Below are positions 37,749-47,859 of a stretch of DNA of 64,000 nucleotides, piece after piece. This DNA is from Rikenella microfusus. GTDB taxonomy: Bacteria; Bacteroidota; Bacteroidia; Bacteroidales; VadinHA17. Positions within the stretch are counted from its first letter, which is position 1, and every line of letters starts with the position of its first letter. A program made the position numbers and the translations under genes. Where the stretch lies: contig DYKN01000002.1 of assembly GCA_020722575.1 (NCBI GenBank), positions 124,001 through 188,000 of the forward strand, read 5' to 3'. The notes below the pieces were generated by a model. The model did not search any database, was not told where the DNA came from, and was given only the letters and a program-made list of their open reading frames with translations.

Positions 37749-38015
37749 ATGATACACATTGAAAAACCTTCGGAAGAAAAATTAAAGCAACTTAAAGTAA
37801 GTTCATGGCCTGTATGGTCGAAAGAGGAATCGGAATTCCCGTGGTATTACGATGAAAAAGAAACATGTTATATTCTCGAAGGGGATGTTGAAATAATACC
37901 TGAAGGAGGAGAACCTGTAAGATTCGGCAAAGGAGACCTTGTGGTATTTCCTGAAGGGCTAAAATGCAAATGGAAGATTAAGAAAGCCGTAAAGAAACAT
38001 TACAGGTTCGGATAG
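37749..38015 (+). CDS. Small cupin-domain protein
   Basis: An 88-residue single-domain cupin with EFPWYYDEKETCYILEGDVEIIPEGG and FGKGDLVVFPEGLKCKW, matching the short family related to ureidoglycine-type cupins (DUF861). The usual double His of catalytic cupins is replaced here by residues such as Glu and Cys, so metal binding is uncertain. It lies 12 bp before a sodium:solute symporter gene and may be co-expressed with it. Function unknown. Confidence 0.8.
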   Translation: MIHIEKPSEEKLKQLKVSSWPVWSKEESEFPWYYDEKETCYILEGDVEIIPEGGEPVRFGKGDLVVFPEGLKCKWKIKKAVKKHYRFG

Positions 38016-38027
38016 AATGAATGGGAG

Positions 38028-39497
38028 ATGAGAATTGCCGACATTTTAATATTTATCATCTACCTTGCGGGAATAATTATTTTCGGCAGTTCGTTTTACC
38101 TGAAGAACAAAACTGCTTCAGCATTTACCCTTGGAAACAGAAACATGCCAGCATGGGTTGTGGGCATGTCAATATTTGCAACTTTTGTTAGTAGTATCAG
38201 TTATCTTGCATTACCAGGTCAGGCATACCAGACCAACTGGAATCCTTTTGTATTCAGCCTCTCATTGCCGCTGGCAGCTATTATGGCAGTAAAATTCTTC
38301 GTACCTCTCTACAGGTCAGTTAACAGTCCTTCGGCATATACTTATCTAGAAATACGTTTCGGAAAATGGGCCAGAATTTACGCATCTTTAATGTATCTTT
38401 TTACCCAGCTTATGCGAACAGGTACCATTCTATTTCTGCTCGCCCTGATGCTTAATACTACCCTTGGATGGGATATAAAAACAGTAATAATTATAACCGG
38501 AGCAAGCATAATGATCTATTCTGTTCTTGGTGGAATTCAGGCAGTCTTATGGACAGATGCAATACAGGGAATTATATTGATTACCGGTGCAATAATGTGT
38601 TCGTTAATCCTTATCTTTTCTATGCCCGAAGGCCCTGGACAGATTTTTAGCATAGCGGCAGAAAACAATAAATTCAGCCTGGGCAGTATAAAACCAGATT
38701 TCACAACATCAACATTCTGGGTTGTGCTTTTATACGGTATTTTTATAAACCTTCAGAACTTCGGAATTGATCAGAACTATATACAGAGATATCTGACTGC
38801 CCGTTCGAATGAGGAAGCAAGAAAGTCGGCACTTTTCGGTGCTCTAATATATATTCCCGTATCACTTCTGTTTCTTTTTATCGGCACAGCACTATTTAGT
38901 TTCTACACGGCAAAACCAGAACTCCTGCAACATGGAATCACAGGCGATAAGGTTTTCCCATATTTTATTTTTCATAATCTTCCCCCGGGTATTACCGGTT
39001 TGCTTGTATCCTCCGTCTTTGCAGCAGGAATGAGTACTGTTTCAACCAGTATAAACAGCTCAGCAACTGTAATTATGAGTGACTATTTCAGGCTTTCACC
39101 CGATGAAACAGGAAATGAAAAGAAGTCGATGAAAATATTATACATCTCTTCCGCCCTTTTCAGTATAGCAGGTATACTGATAGCAATAGCAATGATTAAC
39201 GTACAGAGCGCGCTTGATGCATGGTGGAAACTGGCTTCAATATTCAGCGGCGGAATGCTCGGACTATTCCTGCTTGGCTTCTTTACAAAAAAAGTAAACA
39301 ACTTCGCCGCTATAACAGGTATTATTACCGGAATTATCATAATAGGGTGGATTAGTTTATCACCACTAATTTTTACTGACTCACTCCGAAAACTGGCATG
39401 CCCCCTACACGGTTATATGGCAATTGTGTCCGGAACAACCGCTATTCTTATAACAGGTTTCCTTGTCGGGATTCTTTTTAAGTTCAGAAAAAACTGA
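38028..39497 (+). CDS. SSS-family sodium:solute symporter
   Basis: The 489-residue protein has about thirteen hydrophobic helices typical of the sodium:solute symporter family. Recognisable segments include GNRNMPAWVVGMSIFATFVSSISYLALPG near the N-terminus and GLLVSSVFAAGMSTVSTSINSSATV near residue 330, the sodium-binding helix region. SSS members carry sugars, amino acids, vitamins or nucleobases; this sequence does not reveal the substrate. It shares an operon with the small cupin and its 3' end faces mutS2. Confidence 0.9.
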   Translation: MRIADILIFIIYLAGIIIFGSSFYLKNKTASAFTLGNRNMPAWVVGMSIFATFVSSISYLALPGQAYQTNWNPFVFSLSLPLAAIMAVKFFVPLYRSVNSPSAYTYLEIRFGKWARIYASLMYLFTQLMRTGTILFLLALMLNTTLGWDIKTVIIITGASIMIYSVLGGIQAVLWTDAIQGIILITGAIMCSLILIFSMPEGPGQIFSIAAENNKFSLGSIKPDFTTSTFWVVLLYGIFINLQNFGIDQNYIQRYLTARSNEEARKSALFGALIYIPVSLLFLFIGTALFSFYTAKPELLQHGITGDKVFPYFIFHNLPPGITGLLVSSVFAAGMSTVSTSINSSATVIMSDYFRLSPDETGNEKKSMKILYISSALFSIAGILIAIAMINVQSALDAWWKLASIFSGGMLGLFLLGFFTKKVNNFAAITGIITGIIIIGWISLSPLIFTDSLRKLACPLHGYMAIVSGTTAILITGFLVGILFKFRKN

Positions 39498-39518
39498 TTA
39501 CTTTTCTCCACTCTAATC

Positions 39519-41984
39519 TTATAGATCAAGTTCAACAAGTGTTATTCCGGCCCCTCCCCTTTCAACGTGTTCATCAGAAATAGATTTCACTATACCTGTT
39601 GAAGCAAGATATTGACGTATGAGCTGACGCAATATCCCATTTCCTTTTCCATGAATTATTCTTAAGTTTCTATGCTGAACCATAACTGCATCATCAATCA
39701 AATTCCTTACAATGCTTATTGCCTCCTCTCCTCTGACGCCCCTGATATCAATTTCGGGCTTGAAATTCAATTTCCTCTGTGTAATCAAAGGATCCGTGTA
39801 CATCTGAGCCTTTCCTGTCCTGATGCTCTCTCTAAGTTCACTTCTGCTAATCTTTTCAAGTTTTTCGGCAGATATCTGAAACTTGAATGAGCCCGTCTCA
39901 ACCGTAATCATTTCATCCTTAATCTCAACTATCTCTCCTGTCACAGTTGAACCAACCATTCTTACAGCGTCTCCTTCCCTAAGAATCATCTTCTCCTTGC
40001 TATTATCCACCTCTTCTTCAGCCTTTATTGTTTTTCTTATCTTCTTAATATTATCTTCAATTCCTGCAATTTTATTTTCAATCACCGATTCAACACCTGT
40101 AGTAATATCATTCCTGAACTGCTCAAGTTCCTTTCGTGCTTTTCTGGTGCTCTCCTTTTCTGCCTGTGATTCCTTTATCTGACGTATGGTATTTTCAATA
40201 ATCCTGTTAGATTGGGCAAGCAGATTCTGAGCTTCTTCACGTGCCTTTGAGATGATCTCTTTGCTCATATTTCTGGCGCCCGCAAGTTCATTTTCATACT
40301 CCCTGATTAATTCTTCAAGCTTCTTTTCATACAGGCGTATATTCTGCCTTTTCTTTTCCCAGTACCTTTTGTCACGCGCAATATCCTTCAGATGCCTGTC
40401 GAATTTAACGTTTTCTTTACCTGCTTTTTCTTCAGCCTCATTCAATATATCCCCGGGAAGCCCTATTTTTCTTGCAATTTCAAAAGCAAATGAACTTCCG
40501 GGTTTTCCAATGTCAAGCCTGAAAAGAGGCTGAATCAGATGATTATCAAACATCATTGCTGCATTAACAATCCCTACCGTTTTTGAAGCAAAGTGTTTAA
40601 GGTTTGAATAATGGGTTGTAACTACTCCATAAGCTCCTTTTCTTATAAGTTGAGCCAGAATGGCTTCAGCAATGGCACCTCCCAGTACCGGTTCAGTGCC
40701 CGTCCCCAGTTCATCAATAAGAATTAAAGTGTCATCTGATGCATTTTTTAGAAAAAACTTCATGTTAATCAAATGAGAACTGTATGTACTGAGGTCATTT
40801 TCAATACTTTGTTCATCTCCTATATCAATAAAAATATTTGTGAAAAGTCCAACCTGTGAACTTTCATGAACAGGGATTGTCATCCCACACTGGACCATAT
40901 ACTGAAGTAATCCCACCGTTTTGAGGCATACTGACTTTCCACCTGCATTCGGACCAGAAATCAGCAAAAACCTGTTTTTTTCATTTAGGGAAATATCTAG
41001 AGGCACTACCTGTCTCCCCTGAAACTTTCTGAAAGTCTCATAAAGAAGTGGATGTACAGCATTTTTCCAGTTAAGGCGAGGAACAGAGGCCATTTCAGGT
41101 TTCAACGATCCGAAATGATTGCCGATTAATGCCTTTGCCCTTATAAAATCGATTTCTGCTATAAAAGCGTCAGATGTCAGAAGATCATTAATATAGGTAC
41201 GAATGTTATTTGCAAAAGTTATAAGAATCCTGATAATTTCCCTTTTCTCTTCATATTCCAGCTCTATAATTTCATTGTTTATCTCAACCGTTACAGCCGG
41301 TTCAATATATACCGTTTTCCCTGAAGCAGATTGATCATGAACCAGCCCATTAATCTTTCTTTTAAATGCAGCATTTACCGGAATAACCCCCCTACCATTT
41401 CTGATAGATATATTTGCATCGGCTTCTACAATACCATCAACCTGAGCCTGCTTCAGTATATCATTCAGCTTCTTTGCAGCAATTGCTCTTTTATTCGAAA
41501 GATTTTGCCTGATAGTTCTCAGTTCGGCTGAAGCACTATCTTTTATATTACCCTGCCTGTCAATAATGCGGTCAACAGCATCTGCAACATACTGAAAAAA
41601 TTTAACTTCCGATGCGAACTCTTTTAAGACAGGATACTTACTGCTTTCCCTGTTTTTAAAATAATTCAACACTGCCTTCAGGCATTCTAGAAACTTTCTT
41701 ATAGTTATCAACTCATTAATTTCAGGGAATGTACCTTCTGTCTTGAGTTTTTCGAGAATACCTGAGATACTGGTAAAATTATCGGCAGGGAAAGGGTCAT
41801 CCCATAAAAGAATCTGCTGAAACTCCCATGTTTTTGAGAGCTCTCTCTGTAAGGTTTCATAATCAGTGAGAAATTTCATGGAGTTTACCAGTTCTGCACC
41901 TGCTTCAGTAAGACACCTTCCTGCTGTCATTGACCTGATCCTGTCAAAACCGGTTTTCTTCTCGAAATCTTCAGGATATACCAT
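39519..41984 (-). CDS. mutS2: Endonuclease MutS2
   Basis: MutS2 is a MutS-like ATPase without a mismatch-binding domain. In other bacteria it limits homologous recombination or rescues collided ribosomes. The 821-residue product has a Walker A GPNAGGKS at 344-351, a signature and Walker B region with DELGTGTEPVLGGA, a long helical coiled-coil from about 515 to 660, a KOW-like segment, and a C-terminal Smr domain (about 745-821) with DIRGVRGEEA and IIHGKGNGILR. It is full length. It faces the symporter gene convergently. Confidence 0.95.
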   Translation of the reverse strand: MVYPEDFEKKTGFDRIRSMTAGRCLTEAGAELVNSMKFLTDYETLQRELSKTWEFQQILLWDDPFPADNFTSISGILEKLKTEGTFPEINELITIRKFLECLKAVLNYFKNRESSKYPVLKEFASEVKFFQYVADAVDRIIDRQGNIKDSASAELRTIRQNLSNKRAIAAKKLNDILKQAQVDGIVEADANISIRNGRGVIPVNAAFKRKINGLVHDQSASGKTVYIEPAVTVEINNEIIELEYEEKREIIRILITFANNIRTYINDLLTSDAFIAEIDFIRAKALIGNHFGSLKPEMASVPRLNWKNAVHPLLYETFRKFQGRQVVPLDISLNEKNRFLLISGPNAGGKSVCLKTVGLLQYMVQCGMTIPVHESSQVGLFTNIFIDIGDEQSIENDLSTYSSHLINMKFFLKNASDDTLILIDELGTGTEPVLGGAIAEAILAQLIRKGAYGVVTTHYSNLKHFASKTVGIVNAAMMFDNHLIQPLFRLDIGKPGSSFAFEIARKIGLPGDILNEAEEKAGKENVKFDRHLKDIARDKRYWEKKRQNIRLYEKKLEELIREYENELAGARNMSKEIISKAREEAQNLLAQSNRIIENTIRQIKESQAEKESTRKARKELEQFRNDITTGVESVIENKIAGIEDNIKKIRKTIKAEEEVDNSKEKMILREGDAVRMVGSTVTGEIVEIKDEMITVETGSFKFQISAEKLEKISRSELRESIRTGKAQMYTDPLITQRKLNFKPEIDIRGVRGEEAISIVRNLIDDAVMVQHRNLRIIHGKGNGILRQLIRQYLASTGIVKSISDEHVERGGAGITLVELDL

Positions 41985-42003
41985 ACCTTCTATTCTGGTT
42001 TCA

Positions 42004-42011
42004 CAAAATTA
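42004..42011 (-). promoter_or_regulatory. -7 promoter element for mutS2
   Basis: On the minus strand TAATTTTG matches TAnnTTTG, about 20 bp from the mutS2 start, giving a short leader. Confidence 0.4.
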
Positions 42012-42273
42012 GTGTTAATATCTTAATGTTTATATCGGATCCCTGTTATAGATGAGCATTAAATTACTAAAGAAAATCATACTGTCAATTAATAATTTGA
42101 ATCTATAAAAATCGATCTTTAATCCCTGTTCTAACCCATAATTTGTTGAAGGAAGCAGGTAAACAGTTCCTTTTTCTGTTAATTATTGTTAAATTATTTT
42201 AATGTGCAAAATATATAAGACATAAATTTATATACATTTAATGCACAATTAGAAACTTTATAAAACATAAAAT

Positions 42274-43839
42274 ATGAAGAGATTTTATTCAAGTTTGCTG
42301 ATAGCAGTATTATTGCCATTACTGCTGACTGCGCAAAAAGAGAATATTGACCTTGCAATGGTCTATAAGATCAAGCAGGAAGCTTTGAGGAGCAATTCAC
42401 TGGAAGAAATGGCATATGGGTTATGCGATTATGTCGGTCCCCGGCTTACAGGTTCAACAGGTTTTACAAGAGGCAGTGAATGGGCGAAAAAGAAAATGGA
42501 AGAAATCGGCCTTCAGAATGTACGCATTGAAGAAGCGAGGGATTTTACCCGTGGTGGCTGGGATAATCTGAAAACTTATGCTGCCATGGTTGAACCCTAT
42601 TATTCGAATCTTGCTTGCAATCCGGTTGCATGGACCGGCAGCACAAATGGACTTGTAAAGAGTGAGGTAATTTTACTGGATGCTCAGAATGAATCGGATC
42701 TTGAAAAGTACAAAGGTAAATTATCGGGAAAGATTGTTCTGATGCCGTCAACCACTACGTATGAAATGAGTTTTACTCCTTTTGCAACGCGTTATACTGA
42801 TGAACAGTTGAAGGAAATATCTATGGCTGCTGCCGGGAGGCAGGCTGGAAGGCGACCACAGGGAGACATTAATCAGATGATGGCTCAGAGAAATCTGCAG
42901 AATAAAATTCAGGAAATGCTTAAAAATGAAAACGTTGCAGTAATAATTAACAATTCGGGAAGTTTTAATGTACCTCGTTCAAATGGTGCAAACTATAAAT
43001 GGGGCGACCCTGAACCCACACCACAACTTAATATACCTGTTGAAGCATACAGCAGAATGGTAAGGCTACTAAGACACAATGAAACTGTAGTTATGGAAGT
43101 CGAAATAAAAAACAGGTTCTTCGAAAGCCCGAAAGTTTACAATATTATTGGAGAGATTCCGGGTACTGATAAAAATCTAAAAGAAGAAGTTGTGCTGATC
43201 GGAGCACATATTGATTCATGGCATGGTGGAACCGGCGCAGCCGATAATGCTTCAGGGTGCATTGTTATGCTTGAGGCTATGAGAATACTTAAGACATTGA
43301 ATGCTGCACCAAGAAGAACAATCAGGATTGCATTATGGGGCGGAGAGGAACAGGGGCTAAATGGTTCACGCGGATATGTTGAGAAATATCTTATGGATCC
43401 TCAGACGCGTGCAAAGAAGCCCGGCTGGGATAAATTTGCTGGATATTTTAATATGGATAATGGATCAGGCAAATATCGTGGCATTTATCTCCAATCAAAT
43501 GAGTTGCTTCGTCCTGTTTTCGAAGAATGGCTTAAGCCATTTGCCGATATGGGTTGTTCAACAGTAACTATCAGAAATACCAGTGGTACGGACCATCTCT
43601 CTTTTGATTCAGCCGGCCTTCCGGGGTTTCAGTTTATTCAGGATCCTCTTGAATACGGAAGAGGTTATCACACTGTAATGGACACATTCGAAAGACTGGA
43701 TTTTAGCGATCTAAGGCACAATGCAATAATCACCGCAGCATTTGCGTGGTTTGCAGCTCAGCGAGATATCAAGCTACCCGGTAAGCCCGAAATGCCTCAA
43801 TCACAAAGCAGGCCAATGGGTTCACCCTTTGGATTCTGA
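42274..43839 (+). CDS. Secreted M28-family metallopeptidase
   Basis: The 521-residue product has a signal peptide ending LLLTAQ. A PA-like region (about 110-250) is inserted before the catalytic core: His312 in GAHIDSWHGG, bridging Asp324 in AADNASG, Glu358 and Glu359 in GGEEQG, NMDNG near 387, and a late His in GYHTVMDT. This matches the M28 aminopeptidase/carboxypeptidase group. It probably degrades peptides in the periplasm or outside. The upstream 290 bp is AT-rich with an imperfect inverted repeat (TGTGCA at 42203 and TGCACA at 42242). Confidence 0.9.
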   Translation: MKRFYSSLLIAVLLPLLLTAQKENIDLAMVYKIKQEALRSNSLEEMAYGLCDYVGPRLTGSTGFTRGSEWAKKKMEEIGLQNVRIEEARDFTRGGWDNLKTYAAMVEPYYSNLACNPVAWTGSTNGLVKSEVILLDAQNESDLEKYKGKLSGKIVLMPSTTTYEMSFTPFATRYTDEQLKEISMAAAGRQAGRRPQGDINQMMAQRNLQNKIQEMLKNENVAVIINNSGSFNVPRSNGANYKWGDPEPTPQLNIPVEAYSRMVRLLRHNETVVMEVEIKNRFFESPKVYNIIGEIPGTDKNLKEEVVLIGAHIDSWHGGTGAADNASGCIVMLEAMRILKTLNAAPRRTIRIALWGGEEQGLNGSRGYVEKYLMDPQTRAKKPGWDKFAGYFNMDNGSGKYRGIYLQSNELLRPVFEEWLKPFADMGCSTVTIRNTSGTDHLSFDSAGLPGFQFIQDPLEYGRGYHTVMDTFERLDFSDLRHNAIITAAFAWFAAQRDIKLPGKPEMPQSQSRPMGSPFGF

Positions 43840-43889
43840 AAAATACTTTATTCCTTAATCGAAGGCAGAAATCACTAAAGGCAAGTAAT

Positions 43890-46028
43890 TTATTTTTCGG
43901 GGGATACATCTTTAAGTGAAAGTTGTATCCTTTTCCTTTCGAGGTCAACACTGAGGACTTTGACCATTATATGCTGGTGAAGTTTTACCACATCTGAAGG
44001 GTCCTTCACAAACTCTTTCCTGAGATTTGAAATATGGATAAGTCCGTCCTGTTTAACACCTATATCCACAAAAACGCCGAATTTTGTAACATTTGTTACA
44101 ATACCTGGAACAATCATACCTTCCTTAACATCTTCAATTGAATGTATATCAGCAAATCTAAATTCTTTTATTTTCATTCTGGGATCACGGCCAGGGCGTG
44201 CCAGTTCATTCATAATATCCATCAAAGTAGGAAGACCCGTCTTTTCAGTTACGTAATCATTAATATTTATTTTTTTTCTTAACTCCTCATTTTGAATAAG
44301 GTCGACAACTTTTACTCCCAGATCAGAAGCCATTTTCTCAACAATGTAATAGCTCTCGGGATGAACTGCACTGGCGTCAAGAGGATTTTCTGCTCCTCTT
44401 ATTCTCAGAAATCCTGCACATTGCTCAAATGCCTTTTCTCCCATTCTTTTTACATTCAAAAGTTCCTGTCTTGATTTAAATGGCCCGTTCTTGGTTCGGT
44501 ACTCAATAATATTTTTTGCCAGTTGAGGGCCAAGGCCCGATACATAAGTAAGGAGATGACTGCTTGCAGTATTTAGCTCCACTCCCACTGCATTTACGCA
44601 GCTGATCACAACATCATCGAGAACATTCTGAAGTTTTGTCTGGTCGACATCATGCTGATATTGCCCCACTCCTATTGATCCGGGTTCAATTTTTACCAAT
44701 TCTGCCAGTGGATCCATAAGTCTCCTTCCAATTGAGATTGCTCCTCTAACCGTAACATCATAATCAGGGAACTCTTCTCTTGCAACTTTAGAAGCTGAAT
44801 AAACTGATGCACCGGCCTCACTGACAACAAAAACCTGAATATCGCGATCAAACTTAATCCATCTGATAAGTTCTTCAGTCTCGCGACTTGCAGTACCGTT
44901 GCCAATTGCAATGGCTTCAATCTTATATGAATTGACAAGGGTTACAATTTTTTTTACTGAAAGCGCAGTTTGATTCTGTGGAGGATGGGGGTAAATTGTT
45001 TCATTATGCAGGAGATTGCCCTGCCTGTCGAGGCAAACAACTTTACAACCTGTACGATAGCCGGGATCTATTGCAAGCACATTTTTTTCCCCAAGCGGCG
45101 GAGCAAGAAGAAGTTGCCGGAGATTATCTGCAAAAACTTTGATTGCCACATCTTCAGCCCTCTCCCTGGCAATATTCTTGAATTCATTTTCCAGTGAAGG
45201 GGACAAAAGTCTTTTCCAGCTGTCGCCTATTGCTTCTCTTACAAGCTCAGACGAACGATTATTTTTCTTGATAAAAAGTCTCTCCAGTAGTCTGATAACT
45301 TTGCTTTCATCGGGTGCAATTGAAATTCGTAAAAAGCCCTCCTTCTCACCCCTCCGCATAGCAAGATAACGATGTGAAGGACATTTTGATAGCAACTCCG
45401 ACCAGTCAAAATAATCAGAATATTTAATTCCCTCTTTCTCTTTTCCTTTTATTACCGATGAATGAATTATTGCTTCCTTCTCATAGATTTTTCTCAGTGC
45501 TTTTCGTGCATCCTCATTTTCACTTATCCATTCGGCTATAATATCACCTGCGCCTGCAAGAGCTTCCTCAACCGCAGGCACAGATTCACTAATAAAGTCC
45601 TCAGCCAGATCATCCGGATTATCTCTTTCCTGTCTGAAAACAATCTCTGCAAGTGGCTCAAGTCCCTTCTCTCGTGAAATTGTTGCGCGCGTTCTTCGCT
45701 TAGGGCGGTATGGTAAATAAATATCTTCAAGTTCCGAAAGAGTTAGCACTTCTTCGAGCTTTCTTCTGAGTTCAGGGGTCATCTTTCCCTGTTCCTCAAT
45801 TGAACGAATGATACTTTCCCTTCTTTTATCCAGTTCTCCGAGTCTGGTATACTCATCTCTGACAGTAAGCAGGGTAACCTCATCCATACTGCCTGTCATC
45901 TCTTTACGATAACGGCTGATAAATGGTATAGTGGCTCCATCGTTAAACAACCTTACAGCATTCTCCACCTGCCATACATACAGTTGAAGTTTTTCCGCTA
46001 TTATCTGAAAATATTTTTCTGCATTCAT
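43890..46028 (-). CDS. Tex-like RNA-binding protein
   Basis: The 712-residue product has the full Tex layout: N-terminal helical region, a YqgF/RNase H-like domain with VLAIDPGYRTGCKV near residue 325, a helix-hairpin-helix part with FKSRQELLNVKRMG, and a C-terminal S1 domain (about 638-708) with GMIVPGIVTNVTKFGVFVDIGVKQDGLIHIS. Tex is a conserved nucleic-acid-binding factor linked to transcription and toxin expression; the molecular role is not settled. It starts 27 bp downstream of the methyltransferase gene on the same strand, so the two may be co-transcribed. Convergent with the M28 peptidase. Confidence 0.94.
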   Translation of the reverse strand: MNAEKYFQIIAEKLQLYVWQVENAVRLFNDGATIPFISRYRKEMTGSMDEVTLLTVRDEYTRLGELDKRRESIIRSIEEQGKMTPELRRKLEEVLTLSELEDIYLPYRPKRRTRATISREKGLEPLAEIVFRQERDNPDDLAEDFISESVPAVEEALAGAGDIIAEWISENEDARKALRKIYEKEAIIHSSVIKGKEKEGIKYSDYFDWSELLSKCPSHRYLAMRRGEKEGFLRISIAPDESKVIRLLERLFIKKNNRSSELVREAIGDSWKRLLSPSLENEFKNIARERAEDVAIKVFADNLRQLLLAPPLGEKNVLAIDPGYRTGCKVVCLDRQGNLLHNETIYPHPPQNQTALSVKKIVTLVNSYKIEAIAIGNGTASRETEELIRWIKFDRDIQVFVVSEAGASVYSASKVAREEFPDYDVTVRGAISIGRRLMDPLAELVKIEPGSIGVGQYQHDVDQTKLQNVLDDVVISCVNAVGVELNTASSHLLTYVSGLGPQLAKNIIEYRTKNGPFKSRQELLNVKRMGEKAFEQCAGFLRIRGAENPLDASAVHPESYYIVEKMASDLGVKVVDLIQNEELRKKININDYVTEKTGLPTLMDIMNELARPGRDPRMKIKEFRFADIHSIEDVKEGMIVPGIVTNVTKFGVFVDIGVKQDGLIHISNLRKEFVKDPSDVVKLHQHIMVKVLSVDLERKRIQLSLKDVSPEK

Positions 46029-46055
46029 AAAATTCTCGAAAAGTGATGGTATTCT

Positions 46056-47264
46056 TTATTCAACATAAAGGACAAAACCTTTGAGGTACTCACTTTCAGG
46101 ATGAAAAATATTAACCGGGTGATCAGCAGGCTGTCCAAGATTATGTAGAATTCTGACTTTTCTGCCAGTATTTGCAGCTGCAGCAAATATTGATTTTCTG
46201 AAATTTTCTCTTGATACTACCTGTGAGCAAGAAAAAGTAAAAATGATACCACCTGTTCTTATTGCCTCAATAGCTCTCATGTTTAATCGCTTATAACCCA
46301 GCAACGCATTTGGCAGTGCATCATTATGTTTGGCAAAGGCAGGTGGGTCGAGAATAATTAAATCATATTTTCCTTTACACTCTTTAAGAAATTCAAATGC
46401 ATCGGCCTGATATGACGAATGCCGATTATCATCCCCGTAATTCAAACGAATGTTTTCATCTGCAAGCTTTAAGGCTGCAGAAGAACTATCAACAGTATCA
46501 ACCTTGCGAGCATTTTTCATGGCATAAACCGAAAATCCTCCTGTATATCCAAAAAGATTCAGTACCTCCATGGTATCAGAATATCTCTGAACAAGAGCTC
46601 TGTTTTCCCTCTGATCGATAAAGAACCCGGTTTTTTGTCCTGTTTTCCAGTCAACAATAAATTTATAACCATTTTCAGAAACTATTATCTCCTTTGCATC
46701 ACCTTTTAGAAAACCGTTTCCGTTTTTCACTTCTAACCATTCAGGTAAAGTAGCATCACTCCTGTCATAAATAGCAACGACATTATCTTCCAGAATTTCA
46801 GCGATGATTTTTGCAATTTCGTCTCTGATTTTATACATACCGGCCGAGTGCATCTGGATCACCACCATCCGATTATAGTAATCAGCAATAAGACCGGAAA
46901 GGTAATCGCCTTCGGCATAAATGAGTCTGAAAACGTTTGTCTCAGTATTATTGAATAAACCAAGTTTCTTACGATATTCAACGGCCGATGAGATTTTTTT
47001 ATAAAAAAAATCTCTGTCTGGAATTACATTTTCAAAAGATAGAATTCTTACTGCTATGGTTCCCGTCTGATAATGTCCCAGTGCAAGAAACTGATCCTTG
47101 TTGTCATATACTTCTACAATATCACCGTTTACAGGATTACCGTATATTTTTTTAATTGCTCCTGAAAAAATCCACGGATGAAAACGGCGTACCGACTGGT
47201 CTTTTCCTGACTTAAGCACTATTTTGTTCTGTACGGCATTAATTTGATTTATTGATTTCATCAC
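46056..47264 (-). CDS. RlmI-like class I rRNA methyltransferase
   Basis: The 402-residue protein has an N-terminal PUA domain (VRRFHPWIFSGAI) and a SAM-binding Rossmann domain with NLFGYTGGFSVYA near residue 240, the catalytic LDPPAFAKHND near 310, and a Cys-containing FSCSQVV near 360. This matches the RlmI/YccW family, which methylates a cytosine of 23S rRNA. Family membership is clear; the exact target nucleotide is inferred. It lies 7 bp after the exonuclease gene and 27 bp before tex. Confidence 0.9.
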   Translation of the reverse strand: MMKSINQINAVQNKIVLKSGKDQSVRRFHPWIFSGAIKKIYGNPVNGDIVEVYDNKDQFLALGHYQTGTIAVRILSFENVIPDRDFFYKKISSAVEYRKKLGLFNNTETNVFRLIYAEGDYLSGLIADYYNRMVVIQMHSAGMYKIRDEIAKIIAEILEDNVVAIYDRSDATLPEWLEVKNGNGFLKGDAKEIIVSENGYKFIVDWKTGQKTGFFIDQRENRALVQRYSDTMEVLNLFGYTGGFSVYAMKNARKVDTVDSSSAALKLADENIRLNYGDDNRHSSYQADAFEFLKECKGKYDLIILDPPAFAKHNDALPNALLGYKRLNMRAIEAIRTGGIIFTFSCSQVVSRENFRKSIFAAAANTGRKVRILHNLGQPADHPVNIFHPESEYLKGFVLYVE

Positions 47265-47271
47265 AGTGTAA

Positions 47272-47859
47272 TCAAAATTGTCCTGTTAGTCTGGAATAAA
47301 TCTGGTAACATACCCATGCATCGGTAGCGGCGTATATTTTTTGAGCTTCGGAGAGTACTGGTGCTTCCCAGTCAGTTACCTGTTGACTTTTTGAAATTCT
47401 GAAACCCATCACTATTGCAGTGATTTTTTTCAGGCTGGTGCTTTCAATACCAAAATCTCTTACAAGCATTTGCAGGTCAATAAAACCAGCCGGTTCAAAC
47501 CTGGTTAACTTCTGGAGTGCATTGATGTCCTCGCGCAATGCAACACCTGTCTTAATAACTTTAGGATCGGAAAGTAAATGGACTAGTTCATCCTGAAGGC
47601 CTATTTTGTTCAATCTGAAAAGGAATGCCGTATTATTGAAGGCAAGTTGAAGCAAAGAAACCCTGTTCCTTTTTCCTTTTCTGAAAGATGGTTTTGTTTC
47701 GGTATCGAAGCCCAAGATTGATTTTCCTTCAAGTAGTTTGAAGTATTTTTTGAAAGTGTACATACTATCAATCACCAGCACTCTACCGTTAAATCTGTCG
47801 ATGCTTATTTTATTAAGTTCTTCAGGAGTAATATTTTGCTGATACACTTTATTTTCCAT
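47272..47859 (-). CDS. 3'-5' exonuclease (RNase D/DnaQ-like domain)
   Basis: A 195-residue DEDD-type exonuclease domain: GFDTETKPSF near residue 50 carries the first two acidic ligands, LLQLAF follows, and TGVALREDINALQ (second motif) and the third motif YAATDAWVCYQIY near 175 are visible. Single-domain proteins of this type act on RNA or DNA 3' ends. It overlaps the DUF5063 gene by 11 bp and precedes the RlmI-like gene by 7 bp. The tight spacing suggests linked RNA-related functions. Confidence 0.9.
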   Translation of the reverse strand: MENKVYQQNITPEELNKISIDRFNGRVLVIDSMYTFKKYFKLLEGKSILGFDTETKPSFRKGKRNRVSLLQLAFNNTAFLFRLNKIGLQDELVHLLSDPKVIKTGVALREDINALQKLTRFEPAGFIDLQMLVRDFGIESTSLKKITAIVMGFRISKSQQVTDWEAPVLSEAQKIYAATDAWVCYQIYSRLTGQF